DNA of 64,000 nucleotides, from assembly GCA_965153455.1 (NCBI GenBank), contig OZ234504.1, positions 12,028,001 to 12,092,000 of the forward strand. The letters run 5' to 3'. Within the stretch, counting starts at the first letter, position 1. Every line of letters begins with the position of its first letter. Below are positions 1-11,871 of the stretch, piece by piece. A program made the position numbers and the translations under genes. The notes under the pieces were generated by a model, which saw only the letters and a program-made list of their open reading frames with translations, did not search any database and was not told where the DNA came from. The stretch comes from Sphagnum compactum. Taxonomy: Eukaryota > Bryophyta > Sphagnopsida > Sphagnales.

Positions 1-1
1 C

Positions 2-3000
2 TGCCAGGACTCTCTTCTGTCTCATCCTATCGTTCCTGCTGCTGCTGCGCACAACAACCGCCGCCTCAAAAGAAGACAGCAGCAACAACAACAGCACTGC
101 GCCGTGCCGCTCGCTTTTGCGGCACATCAATCCGTCGATAAACCATGGAGCAGTTGTCGTATTTCTTCCGATGCATTCGCACATCAATCCGTCGATAAAA
201 CGTGGAGCAGTTCTCGTCTTTCTTGCGATGGACCTCGGGGCGCACTTTCCGATGCTGGCAAGCGGATGTCCGCCTTGCAGTCGTCCAGGTTCAAAGAACA
301 ACCACTGCACCTTTGGAGTAGGTCTTTTCTTTCTTTCTGTCTGTCTGTTTCTCCTCCTCTCCCTACTCTCTCTCTCTCTCTCTCTCCCCCGGTCGCTCCC
401 TTATTTCGTTTCGCTATTCTGTCATTTTGCGTGTCCTGCTGCTGCTTCTTCCCTCCCTCCCTCTTCAATGAGACAGCCTTTAGAGCTCTATCATCAAAGC
501 AGTTTTTGTTGTTTCCCTCTTTTGGTCTTTGTGCACTTTTCTTTCTTGATCTCTTTGCTGAGGACATTTGGAAAAGCGGTGCCAAATTTCTCTGAAACTC
601 TCTACAAGGCAAAAGCCTCTACTATATTCAATGTCATCGATTAGCCGGTTTGTGACCTTACCTTCAGAAACTTCTGTGGATCTTGCGAAAGATGATCCAA
701 GTGTATGGAATGATGGTTGTCGTTATAGATAGGGTCTGAAAGTAAGATCGCATGTTGTTGTTGCTGCTACTACAATTCTTGTGCACACGGTTAAGAATAC
801 TTTTGTCTGAAATTGCGGCTGCATTTTCTTTATGAAAGAATCTCTTTGTTGCTGGTGGTGACAAAGGTGCAGTGTTGACCTAGTCTTACAAATGTTCAAG
901 AACTATCTATGGTGGCATGCATTCGTTGGGAAATTGTAGGGTATGTATCCACTCCCCAAAGGAAGAAGCCTTTGCTGCAAATCGATTCATCTCATGACAG
1001 CATGTTTTCTTATGAAATGGAGCACCTTTGGAGCCCTGCATTGTGTGCCCGATTATGGTTGTGATTCATATCTACAGGTCAATTTTGGAGACAAGAGGAA
1101 TTAGACAAGAGCATGTCTTCTGCTGAGAGCCTTTCTTCTCTCTTTTTTTCCCAATTTTGACTTCAATCCCTAGGATTGGAGCATGGACATCTCTGCCAGA
1201 GGAAGGGTTCTTGGCAGGAATAGTTAGCTGCAAAAAGTATTTGTTGCACACACAGGTGTAAAAAGGTTGCTACTTTGCACATCACCATTTTGACATCAGT
1301 TTTTGTTACACTTCAATTTACTTGTTCTTCTCTTCCACTAAACCTAACAAATACCTGATAGTTATAGGTATGCAAAGCAGATGTTTAATTTTGTATCCTT
1401 TGTGTGCAGGGCATGTATGTACAGCCTCTGGGCAGGGCAGTGCTGGCAAAGCAGCACCTGATGAAGAAGATCCAAAATCTGTACCTGAGCAAACACCACC
1501 CTCTGAGAGGACTGCTGACTCACAGTTCCGAGTACATCTTTTCACCATACTGTCACCACCACTTTCTGTATCAGATAATTGGTGCAGATTACTATGCCAG
1601 GATCTTTAGTCTTGTGTTGGTCGGTGATGGGTCATTTTCTTATGGTTTCCCAGGCACTTAGCTCCATTTAGAAGAAGTCACCAGTCTAGTATTTCTTTGA
1701 GTGTAGTTCAAACAGTCACAGATTCATACATGCAGGACTCTTTTTGCATAACCCTAAACTGCTGATTGGAGGCAGGATAGTTCAAGTTCCAAGCTTCAGT
1801 TGCTACTGGTGTTTTCAATTTCATACTTACAATTCATTATGTACATATGTCCAGCTTAGATACCAAGTTTGTGTCAGATGTTTGCATCTTCTACAAATGC
1901 AAGGACTTGATGCTGCACATTTGAATGCCAGCACTTTGGTCTTTGTGATCCCAAGTTTTATCTGGTAGAAGTTGTGTATAAGAGTATCTTCCCATGGTAG
2001 GCCTGTCCTAGGTACTAGTGGTTGTGGATATTGTATATGCAGTTCCAGCTTCCTTTGAAAATGTGAAGTATTTCACAACTCAGTGATGGAGTGTTAATAC
2101 GTCACCTTACAACTTGTACTTTTCATGGACATGAGCAGAATGGTGGTAGTCCGGTGGAAATGGATTGGCGTGCATTTCGTGCACAACTTGTTCAGTCAGA
2201 GAAGCCTGGAAATAAAACCATTGGTGCTGAGGGTTCTATGATGCCTGCAGCAAAGCGATGGGCACATCCAATCCTGGCACCAGAAGCAGGGTGTGTGCTC
2301 ATAGCAACTGAGAAACTGGATGGGCAACACAACTTTGAAAGGACTGTGATATTGCTCCTGAGCCCAGGCTCAAGTAATCCCAGAGAGGGTCCATATGGGT
2401 TGATTCTGAACAGACCCCTATTGCGGCGCATCAAGGATATCAAACCAAAAGACCGGGCTTTGGTCAAACATTTTGGCAACTGTCAGGTATAACTTTTCTT
2501 CTGCCCCTCTGGCACACCATGTAGCTTCCATAGAGCAGTGATATATTATTGGGATGCCCTTTGGCACATACACACACACGGGTTTTTTTCCATATTTGCT
2601 TCAAGGGTGTGGAAGCCCAATGGCTGTAAGACTTCCAAGGTAGTTGTGATTTTTTATTATTTTCACACTGCTGAATCCTGCTTGCTTTGAACTCTGAACT
2701 TAGGAGCATGTGGCGTCTCTTCAGTGTTCATGTTCTTTAGGTTGTCGATATCAATCTATCAGCTTTCTGCACAGTTCTCTGTGTCATTGCGCGACTAAAA
2801 TGGAAGGTTTGGGCCTCAGGCACATCTTGGAGGTCCAATGGATACAGAGGTGTTCCTTCTGCTGCATGGTACTAGTGGCATACAGGGGTACCAAGAAGTG
2901 ATTCCAGGGGTATATTGTGGAACATCTGAGGGCTTGGAGCCTGTGGCAGAGTTTGCGAAGAGGGGAAACCGTTCTCTCCCACAGGGCTTTCGATTCTTTT

Positions 3001-3188
3001 TTGGCTATTCTGGCTGGGGCACTGATCAGTTGAAGAAGGAGATTGCTGCAGGACTATGGTGTGTGGCAGCTTGTAGTTCTGACTTGATCACACCAACTTC
3101 AACTTCAGGACTGTGGGAGGGAGTTTTGCAGCTCATGGGCGGCAAGTATTTGGAGCTCAGCAAGAGACCACGGCGAAAACAGTACTAA
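2..3188 (+). CDS. UPF0301 (DUF179/AlgH-like) protein, 5' end outside the window
   Basis: Four exons can be joined in phase: 2-317 (open to the left edge), 1410-1531, 2139-2486 and 2820-3188 with TAA. The donor after codon TGG+A (GTAGGT) and the acceptor at 1408-1409 restore an Arg codon. Exons 3-4 carry the UPF0301 fold: a DWRAFRAQLV start, GCVLIATEKL, FERTVILLL, GPYGLILNRPL, HLGGP, then FRFFFGYSGWG, WCVAACSSDLI and an LQLMGG ending. Plant members are usually plastid-targeted. Exon 1 is Ser/Arg-rich, as a transit peptide would be, and contains a duplicated 19-residue unit. The frame is open to base 2, so the start may lie upstream; an internal ATG at 266 is an alternative start. Biochemical function is unknown for the family. 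The domain call is strong; the exon 1 assignment is less certain. Confidence 0.85.
122..235 (+). repeat. 57-bp tandem duplication in exon 1 of the UPF0301 gene
   Basis: Two adjacent 57-bp units, 122-178 and 179-235, both begin GCACATCAATCCGTCGATAA and are roughly 80% identical. The period is a multiple of three, so the reading frame is kept and the putative transit peptide holds two copies of a 19-residue unit starting AHQSVDK.WSS.R.S. Confidence 0.9.
366..386. repeat. (CT)n microsatellite in intron 1
   Basis: An uninterrupted CT dinucleotide tract inside a longer pyrimidine-rich stretch just downstream of the proposed exon 1 donor of the UPF0301 gene. Confidence 0.9.
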
Positions 3189-5820
3189 AGTTGTTCATAT
3201 TCATGTTCTCCATCTTCAAATCCATGGACGACTCCATGTTTTTGGGGTGTTTAAAGGGGAAAACTCATTTGAAAGGTGCTGTATGGTGCCCATGCTTCAC
3301 CACTCTACCCTGCCCTGCCCTGCCTGGGAGGTTAACTTTGTACAGATGATGGATGGTACCTGCTTTGTCTGTTCTCATAGATATGCATACATGGCTTCAA
3401 AGGAATTGAGAATGGAAGTAGTTCTCAGGAAAAGAAGGTTGGGGTTCCTCCATCTCCAAGTCTGAGAATATACACTGAGAAAAAAATAATAAGCATGGAC
3501 ACGAGATAAAATGTGGAGTGATGAGCAGCAGTAGTGAAATTGGCAGGCCTTGAAAAACTTATACCATTTGTGGAGGCCAGTGTCAAACAGGTCAAAACTT
3601 CCAGAGTTGGAGAGAATCAACTGCAGGTCAGCACATTTTCATCAGATGCTCTTTGCGTCGCAAATCTTGGCTCCTTTTATTTCTCTGACCCTGTATGTCT
3701 TGAGTTCTTTTCAAGTTCTGTAACAGATTTGAACCTACATGTTGGTCAAGAAGGCAAGTGATATGGGTTATTGTACGTGGTAGGGGTTCCTATGACCCAC
3801 AAGAGTGGATCAAATGGTGAATGAATCTACTAATGTGGATTAGTCCCGGCAAGTCATAGGATAGGTAACTTTCTACCCATTTGCTGTCAAATGCATCCAA
3901 TGTTTTCATTTGAGCACTAGCCATTTTATGCACATGGGCTTTCATCAGCGTGACCCAAGTGATTCTGTCATAAGATGTTCTCCAATACACTGTTCTTCTT
4001 TTCTGAAAGTAAGGTCAAATAGCAGGAGTGTCATAAGAATCATTCTCTTAGCCTAGAGGACATCATGGGAGATGCTGGGGATAGTCGGGTGTCAGCCTCC
4101 CATAAGAACTACTTTGCCATTGCAACTAGGATAGAGGGACCTATCACCGCAATTTCTCTTATTATTGCACACCAATTTCCATGTTGCAGCACATTGTTTG
4201 TCCCCTATCCTCGCACACAAACACGCTACTGTTGCACACTTGTGTTTGCTCTCCTTGCACAACTCCATTTGGGTTCATGTAAATGAGATTGTAATCCTGG
4301 GCATAAGGTGTGCGATGGTAGGCTCTTGGTGTGCATGATGGAATATGATAATAGGATTTTCCCTCTGCAATGAGGTATGCAATGGAAGTGTGTGATCACG
4401 GATCATGGGGTAAATGGAAAATGGTGAACTCAAGTTATATCAATTAGTTGTAAGCCACGGGTTTTCACATACATATTAAATTTGCAGGTTCTAAGGATTG
4501 GGTTTCTGGGGTCAACATAAGATAAAAAATACCGGGAGAAGAGTTTAAAATGTCTATAAAGGTGCAATGATAGTGTTGTGTACACTATTTACAAATCAAA
4601 GGATGTCTCAAACACATTTTGTTTGATGGGACGACTTTCGTTGGGAGCCCTATCAATCATGCAATCTTGCTAAAGAGCTCTCAAAAGTATAAACTCTTCT
4701 TTATTAGGAATGGCTAAACACTAATTAACTCACTATGTATGCATATCATAGCTAATGGTTAATACATCAAACAACTCTTCCTTATAAATGCTCAAAAGGG
4801 ATCTTGGTGAGTCTAACTCTTGCAATCGGACATGTTAGAATTGAAGGAGAATGTTGCTCCCTTTAGCAATCCCATAAGATTACAAAAATCATTTCATTCA
4901 CATCCTCATTACATACCAAAAAAGCCTCCAACTTCTGCATCAAAAGCAAAGAGAGATACACCCCCCAAATCTCACAAGAGTACCAAGGAATTAAGTGCAC
5001 CTTGGGTTAAGCACCCTCCAAAAAAAAAGCTCAACATTGCAAATATGGTGTTTCCTACAAAAGAATTGTCCCCAAAAAAAAAACAAGCAACAAACTCATT
5101 CATAGTTTCACAACATACTCTGTGTGCATCATGAAAAATCCCATCTCAAAAAATTGTACAGAAAAAACCAACCTAAGGTGACAGCATGTGTTTATGTATA
5201 CAGATATACACTTCACCTACATACCTATACATACGTAAAGCACTGCCTGGATTTTTCCTTTGTATTTTCAGCTCCCTTAACCTGTATGAAGAAAACCTCT
5301 TTTCCGTAAGCGGGATCTTCTGCGGTGGAAGGTTGGTGCCAGGCTGTACGGGGATCTGCTCCTGACCAGCGGAAGGTACCAGCAGCCATCCTGCGCTATT
5401 TCTAAAAAGTGAAAAAATCCCAGCTCTGATTTACGTAGGAAAAGGACTTGAGTACAGGCCCTTTTCCTATACATACATACATGTAGAATACATAATACAT
5501 AACCTACCTACGTACCTATCCGTAGGCCGAGCGTTAAAGCCACTTCGTCTCCTCCCTCTTTGGTAGAACGTTTTCCTCTTCGTTGATAAAATCGTGTGTG
5601 TGCTCAGAGCCTTCGATGACGGCGTGCTTTTGGGAGATGTTGCGAACGAAGAGATCAACGATTTGATTGTCGGAAGTCGGGAGAGCTTTCGAAGCGCATG
5701 CAGGAAACTTATTACGCCAATCCAACTGTCTGTATCTGTCAATTCCGTGTGCAGGTTTAGTTGTTTTTTTTCTATTATAAGCCTGTGTGTACAAGCTTTG
5801 AGACTCTGAGGCATTTGGAG
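3189..5820. other. Intergenic: 3' flank of UPF0301 and HDA5 promoter/5'UTR
   Basis: No ORF here resembles a protein family. The first few hundred bases are probably 3'UTR; there is an AATAATAA run near 3486. The middle is AT-rich, with CATA/CCTA-type degenerate microsatellite near 5469-5515. The last 500 bases are richer in GC and probably hold the HDA5 promoter and 5' leader. Confidence 0.6.
5616..5666 (+). promoter_or_regulatory. Possible upstream ORF in the HDA5 leader
   Basis: A 16-codon ATG-initiated ORF ends with TGA 154 bases before the HDA5 start. It would matter only if transcription begins upstream of 5616, which the sequence does not show. Confidence 0.25.
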
Positions 5821-8800
5821 ATGGCAGCTAGTGGAGTAGGGCTGGTGTATGATTCCCGAATGTGCGCGCACGAGAACGAGAGCGACCTAAAGCATCCCGA
5901 ACAACCTGCGCGTATCACCTCCATCTACCAACGCTTGACATCTGCAGGCGTTGTCGCCAGGTTTCTTTCTTTCTTTTTTCTTTTCTCTCCATTTCATCAC
6001 ACGAAACATTTCTACATTACTGATGTGATGATTCTTTGTTTCACTAGAAGCAGAGAAGATTTTTTTTAATTAATTAATTAATTAAGTTTATTTTCCCCCT
6101 CTTCAAATGGCTTGGAGAATTGTGCAAGCTCCTAGTAGAATGTAATTTTTTTTTAATTAATTTTTTTGTGAATTTTTTCTGGAACTATCTTTGTTGTCTT
6201 TGGCTAGGCTCTGAGGAGCTCGATCTCCTGCCAGAAAAGCCTGCAATTTGTGACTCTGTGGATCCTTGCATAGTTTGCTCTTTTGAGGTTTTAAACTCTT
6301 CTCTGGTGGACTACCAAGATCTCAGTCAGGGTTGAGATTGACATGGCTGCAGTATGGTGAAATTGTGTCCAAAGAAAGTGAGGAATTTCACTGTTTGAGA
6401 TTGCATTCAGTTGAAAGATTGCACAACAGAATTTGATGAATCTCTTCAGCAATTTGAAGTGATTTTGGCATGTTTCAAAGTATTACGAGAATGTCATTGA
6501 GCTTTTGTTTGCATGGGTCAGATTGAGCTGACCAATGCATATTGCTCTTTGTCAGGATCTTGGTGCTTATTTCCTCTTCTTTCACTTGAGATGTGTTCAA
6601 ATTTGACTGTGTATTGCCACATCTGATTGGCTATGGATTCACATTCTTCACTCTCATCTTTTCTGGGATCTTTGTGGTGGGGCACACAGATGTGTGAAGG
6701 TGGAAGCAAGGGAAGCAACAAATGAGGAACTGAGCAGTGTGCACACTCAGAATCATGTTGAACTGATGAAAGCAGTGAGCAGCAAGAGCTATGGTAAGCA
6801 TCGGCGCAAAGCACTCGCAAGTCGTTATGATTCAATCTTCTTCAACAACGGCTCCTCTAAGTCAGCCCTTTTGGCTGCTGGATCAGTCATTGAGGTTGTG
6901 ATCCACCCTTGTGTTTTTTAATCTGTCTTGCATTGCTTTTCACATCTACTAAGGCTTTTTACTGTTACACAGTCTTGGAATTTGGGGATATTGCTCTGAA
7001 ATAGAACTTTGCTCATGTGCAAGTAAGTACCCACAGTCCTGTGAACTATCCCATTTTGCAGGTTGCTGATCAGGTAGCACAAGGGAAGCTGAAAGCAGGA
7101 GCTGCAATTGTGAGACCACCTGGGCACCATGCAGAGGCTGATGCAGCAATGGGCTTCTGCCTCTTTAATAATGTTGCTGTTGCTGCACATCTCCTTGTTC
7201 ATAAGAAGGTATTACTTAGTTCACAAGAGGATTAAGAGAAACTAAAAGCAGGAAGAAGAAAGCACTTTCAAAGATGCAAAGAAAGGTGGTCCCTTCTTGC
7301 TCCATCCCAAGTGCTTTTGTTGATCTTACCAAGAGTTTCTCCTCTGTTGATTATGTTCAGAAAGAACTAGGAGTGCAAAAGTTGCTGATAGTAGACTGGG
7401 ATATACATCATGGCAATGGTACCCAACACATGTTCTGGAGTGATCCCCAAGTCTTGTACTTTTCTGTTCATAGGTATGCCTTCTTCATCAAATATGCTGT
7501 GTACTTTTGCACATGGTAAATGAAGTCAAGAGTGGACAGACAATGATCAGTTCATCTCAAAGGGAAGATCGCACAAAACTATTAGCTTTCATGGGCGTTG
7601 CATTAGCAATTGATCTCTCATTTGGTGTGGTTTTTCATGATATGGTCTAGGTTTGACAAAGGCTCCTTTTACCCACCAGGAGATGAGGGCAATTACGACC
7701 ATCTTGGAGCAGACGGAGGAGCAGGTTATAATATCAATGTTCCATGGCCACATGGCCAATTCGGAGATGCTGATTACTTGGCAGTGTGGGAGCATGTACT
7801 CATGCCTGTTGCCCACGAATATAACCCTGACATGGTCTTGATCTCCGCGGGTTTTGATTCTGGTCAGTGTAGGACTCCATACATGGAACGCACTCACTCT
7901 GACCAACCTCCACTGCAACAAATAACCATGTCAACCTAGCCATAGTCCTTGGTTGCATGCAGAGGTCTGAAATATTGGCAACAGATTTGACTCTTACTCT
8001 CAGGTGATGTGTTGCAGCGGAAGGAGATCCACTGGGTGGATGTCGAGTCACACCAAGTGCATATTACAAGATGACAAAGCAGGTTGCTTTTTTCCCACTT
8101 GTTGGCAGGCTTGTGGGAGTCAGGGGAAAGAGAAGGAAAGTAGAGTAGGTTTGTTGGTGACACTTGTGTGGTTCTCCTAACTAGAAATTTTGGGGGTCCA
8201 GTTGATGGAGGTAGCTGAAGGTCGGGTTGTAATTGCCTTGGAGGGAGGCTACAATCTAACGTCCACCTCCAACTCCTATCTAGCTTGCATGCATGCGTTG
8301 TTGGGTGATGTATTCCCAGAGAACCCTACTCATTTGAGCAATCTTTTGGCACCAACTTTGCCTCTAATTGACAGTGTACGATTCTCAGCCCCTGCTTCAA
8401 CCCACCATCTGCAGAGCTCATGGTCTGATTTGGAAGTCAAAAACTGATGCATGGTGGATATTCTGTCAGGACTTGAGCACTGGAACTAATGCCAAAGGAA
8501 TGCCATTCTTGAGATTTTCTGTATACCTAATTTCTCATCCTGTATCAGAATCATTTTTGGCTCTCTTCTGCATCATGGCTTCCCAGTCTCTCTCCACATG
8601 GTTGAAGTATCATGATGCACTGTGGCTAATGAACTCCATGTGAAGGTCTTGGACATGTTACTGTGACACACTTCACATTTAGGTCCTTCCTATGTTGTCT
8701 TGCAGCAGCAGCTGACTGCATGAAGAACTTCCTTCCAGTGCATTATCATCACATTAAAATTAGCAATATTGGATTTCATTTGCAGGTACGGAATAAGCTT

Positions 8801-11206
8801 CAGCAATACTGGTCTGTTCTCAGCACAGATCAAAAGGTATCTAGTCCAAGACCTGTTGCAGATCTATTTTCATTCTCATCTTCAAAGAATGTAGTAGGTT
8901 GTGTCTTCTTACAATTGTGGCTTTTAGAATCAAATTGTCCTTGATGGCCAATTTCCCTCACTGAATAATTAGGTTGAACTGTCTTCATTCCCATGTCCAG
9001 GAATCAGACAATATGGCTGTGGCCAGACAATGTTTATCTTTCAGAGAAACAATGCTGGGAGAGGAGGAACCCAATATTGAATATTCAGTCACAGAGCAGA
9101 AGCCAATTACAGATCTCATTGAGCTTCTTGCCAAGTTATCAACAGAGGGTCAAGTGCTGACCGGTGGGGCCAAGCTGTTATTGGATGCTTATAAACAGCC
9201 AAGTACTCCATGGGTGAGACAGCCTGTAAACCTGGATGCAGCAATGTCATCTGAGCAGCCAGATTTTCCTGGTCATAAAACTTGGACCAATTTTGAAGTA
9301 CGACTAGAGAGAAATTCTAGTGAAATGGGGGAGATGACACTGTTGGATAAGAATTCTGAAGAAGGCAGATGGAAACCTGAAATGGAGCAAATAGTACAGA
9401 GCAACGATGAGAGTGTACAAAACTCTTCAGTGGTATGGACCTATGATCCTTCAGAAGACATTAGCACTGAAGAACGGGGTGAGTCCTTTGTCTGTGTATT
9501 GTAACAGGAATGTCAATTTTGGTTGTGTGTTGATCATTTGCTCATGCCTTCTTGATTTGCAATGTTGGTGGTTGATTGATGCAGATGAGGAAGCTAGAAA
9601 GGGACCTTCGCAAAACATAGAGGAAACAACAAAACCAGGATTAAGTAAAGAAGTGAAAGGTCAATCTATGGATGCCATTGTTCTTACAAGCACAACAAAT
9701 GGTGTTGATAATGATGAGAATGGCTACAATGTTGCAACTGAAGTTGCTCACAGCTCAGAGATTGTGCACCCTCCAAGTGTTGGGAGTAGCAAAGGGAAGG
9801 CTTTTGCTGCAAGTGAGGGTATTGAGACCCACTATGTGTGGTATGCCTGCTACGGTTCCAACATGTGGCTACCGCAGTTCATGTGCTACATTCAAGGTGG
9901 TCAGGTGCATAGCAAAGAGGCCCCTTGATCACCACAAAATTAAGGTTTATTGCCAAATAGATGAAGATTGGGAAAGCTTTTTCAGGGTAAGTAGTTTGAT
10001 TTGATCTTCCTCTTTCGGAATGGTGGTTGCAGGTAGAAGGCATGGTAAAGGATTGCATTGGATGCAGGGACCCATCTCCTCCTAGAGCATCCCTCTGGTT
10101 GACAGTAACCAATCAACTGTTTTTTGGTTGCAAACATTCATACACCTGGGGTATTGGAGGGGTTGCCTTTATTGACCCACTTCCTGAAGAGGATGTCAAA
10201 ACCTTTGTCCATGTCTACAAAATCACGTAAGCCCTCAAAACCTTTGGCGTTTATTACAAGCAATGTAATTGAGCACCAGTAGTGACACAGCTACAAAACA
10301 GTGTCCATAGGAATCAATTGAGGGCAGTATAGTCTGCAGACATGGCATGCACAGTGTGTGATTGTCACAATCTCCCAATCTTGCACCTCTAATGTCTGAG
10401 CTTCTGTTTTGTCTTATCAAGGACAATGATGAGGCTTGCTGGATTGCAATAGATGCCTTATTCAGTGACTTGTTGGGAGCAGTCTGGAGCAGTTTAAGGA
10501 CATTTTTTTTCAAGAAAACAGTATTATGCACATGGAAAATCAGCAATTTACCATAGACACTGACCTCATTCAAAGTGTGAGAAATGGTCAGCCAGCAACA
10601 TCTCACACCATTTTTGAGGTATTTGTCCAATGGCATGTTCATATCCTAGGTTGAGAAACTGTCTCAGCAAGCTGCCTTACTCCTGTTTTTGTGGTCAGTG
10701 TGGGGGACCTGATACGATTCATCTTCCATCATCACTTAGAGGGTGTCTGTCACTCTGACCACTATGACAATCTTTCTATTGGTTTGTTGCTTTTTGCAGG
10801 ACAGATGTTATGGAACCATCATATACTTGGGTGATGAGGATGGCATTCCCATTCTCAGTTTCACGTGAGTCTCTTGCTCCTGGAGCTAACTTTATAGTAC
10901 TGTCATGGGATGTGTGTATTATGATCACTCTATCTTGTGCCATGGACTTAATGTACACAGTAAGAGAGAACACGTCCGACGCATTTGAACTTTTCCATAA
11001 GAGAATGATTTTGTCTTGAACATATCAGGTGTTCTTTGGAGGACATGGAGAAATTTAGATCTGGGGACCTTGAAGAAAACATACCTGCAGCAGCATATGA
11101 GCAAGCTGTTGCCCGCAGCTTGATCAACGACATGGGTCTCTCTGAGGGGGAAGCCAGAGACTACATTGGCAATGCAAGACTTTCACATTCCACTCATGTG
11201 ACATAA
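5821..11206 (+). CDS. HDA5: Class II histone deacetylase (HDA5-like) with C-terminal GGCT-like domain
   Basis: Fourteen exons join in phase: 5821-5960, 6690-6894, 7062-7208, 7361-7473, 7651-7862, 8018-8082, 8202-8435, 8786-8836, 9001-9478, 9585-9904, 10033-10226, 10480-10618, 10800-10864, 11029-11206. They encode about 846 residues. The deacetylase domain spans about 5-350. It has RPPGHHAE (H137/H138), [11 protein letters not shown] with zinc ligands D178 and H180, SAGFD with D271, and EGGYN with catalytic Y311, so it should be an active zinc hydrolase acting on acetyl-lysine. A low-complexity linker (about 390-630) leads to [10 protein letters not shown] (634-643), the start of the gamma-glutamylcyclotransferase/AIG2-like domain known from plant HDA5. 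That domain runs through [21 protein letters not shown] and [16 protein letters not shown]. At about 660 residues (from memory) Arabidopsis HDA5 is shorter; the extra length is mainly linker. Exons 7/8 and 12 were placed by phase and homology. Confidence 0.93.
6067..6084. repeat. (TTAA)n microsatellite in HDA5 intron 1
   Basis: A run of TTAA repeats inside the 729-base first intron, which is AT-rich throughout. Confidence 0.85.
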
Positions 11207-11836
11207 ATTTTCGGTGTTGCCCTCATCATGAATGCCATGTCCAACAATATACGAGCTTTGTCTGTGAGGAGGTTTTTCCATTCCTTCTCTCACACATTTA
11301 TGTCCGCAATCTGATGATGAATCTGGCTACTCACCGGGCCTAACTTATGTGACTTGATTTGTGAGGTATCAAACCAGGGAGAGAAAAATTCAACTGTGAT
11401 AGAATTGATTTGTTTGCATGCAATTAAACGTACTCACCTGGTTGTCAGTCACTTTTCCTTGTGTGCTCCTACTGGAAAAGAGCTTTGTAATTCTTGGCTG
11501 CCTGTGGTTTTGGGGTTCACACAAGATGCTAGTATTAGGTATACACATTCCACAAAGAGATGGAAACCCCTGGGGGCTCCACAAAAAAGGAGATGGAAAC
11601 CACACGAAACAGAGGTTAGAAAAAGGACGAGGTACACAGAAAAAACATGCTCATCACATAGTAGTAGCACGAGAAGAAGGCATATCAATAGAGAAAAATT
11701 GTGAAGTTACAAGGTTTTTACTTCATACCCGAATCCTCCAAACACATTACAGACTCTTGTTTAGCTTGATATTAACTGACCTCATTTTGAACATCATCAT
11801 TGATAAAATCTCTTGATTTTGAAACATCAACAATAG

Positions 11837-11871
<35 letters not shown>

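Noticed and set aside
117-644. A 175-codon frame overlapping the first exon
   Set aside because: It is a frame-shadow of the 57-bp duplication and the CT-rich intron. Only the other frame splices in phase into the UPF0301 exons.
5594-5809. A 71-codon frame in the HDA5 leader
   Set aside because: It begins with GTG and resembles no family; only a short ATG uORF inside this interval is worth noting.
10235-10642. A 135-codon minus-strand frame inside HDA5
   Set aside because: It overlaps the intron and exon 12 antisense. The plus strand encodes the conserved [11 protein letters not shown] segment, so the minus frame is incidental.
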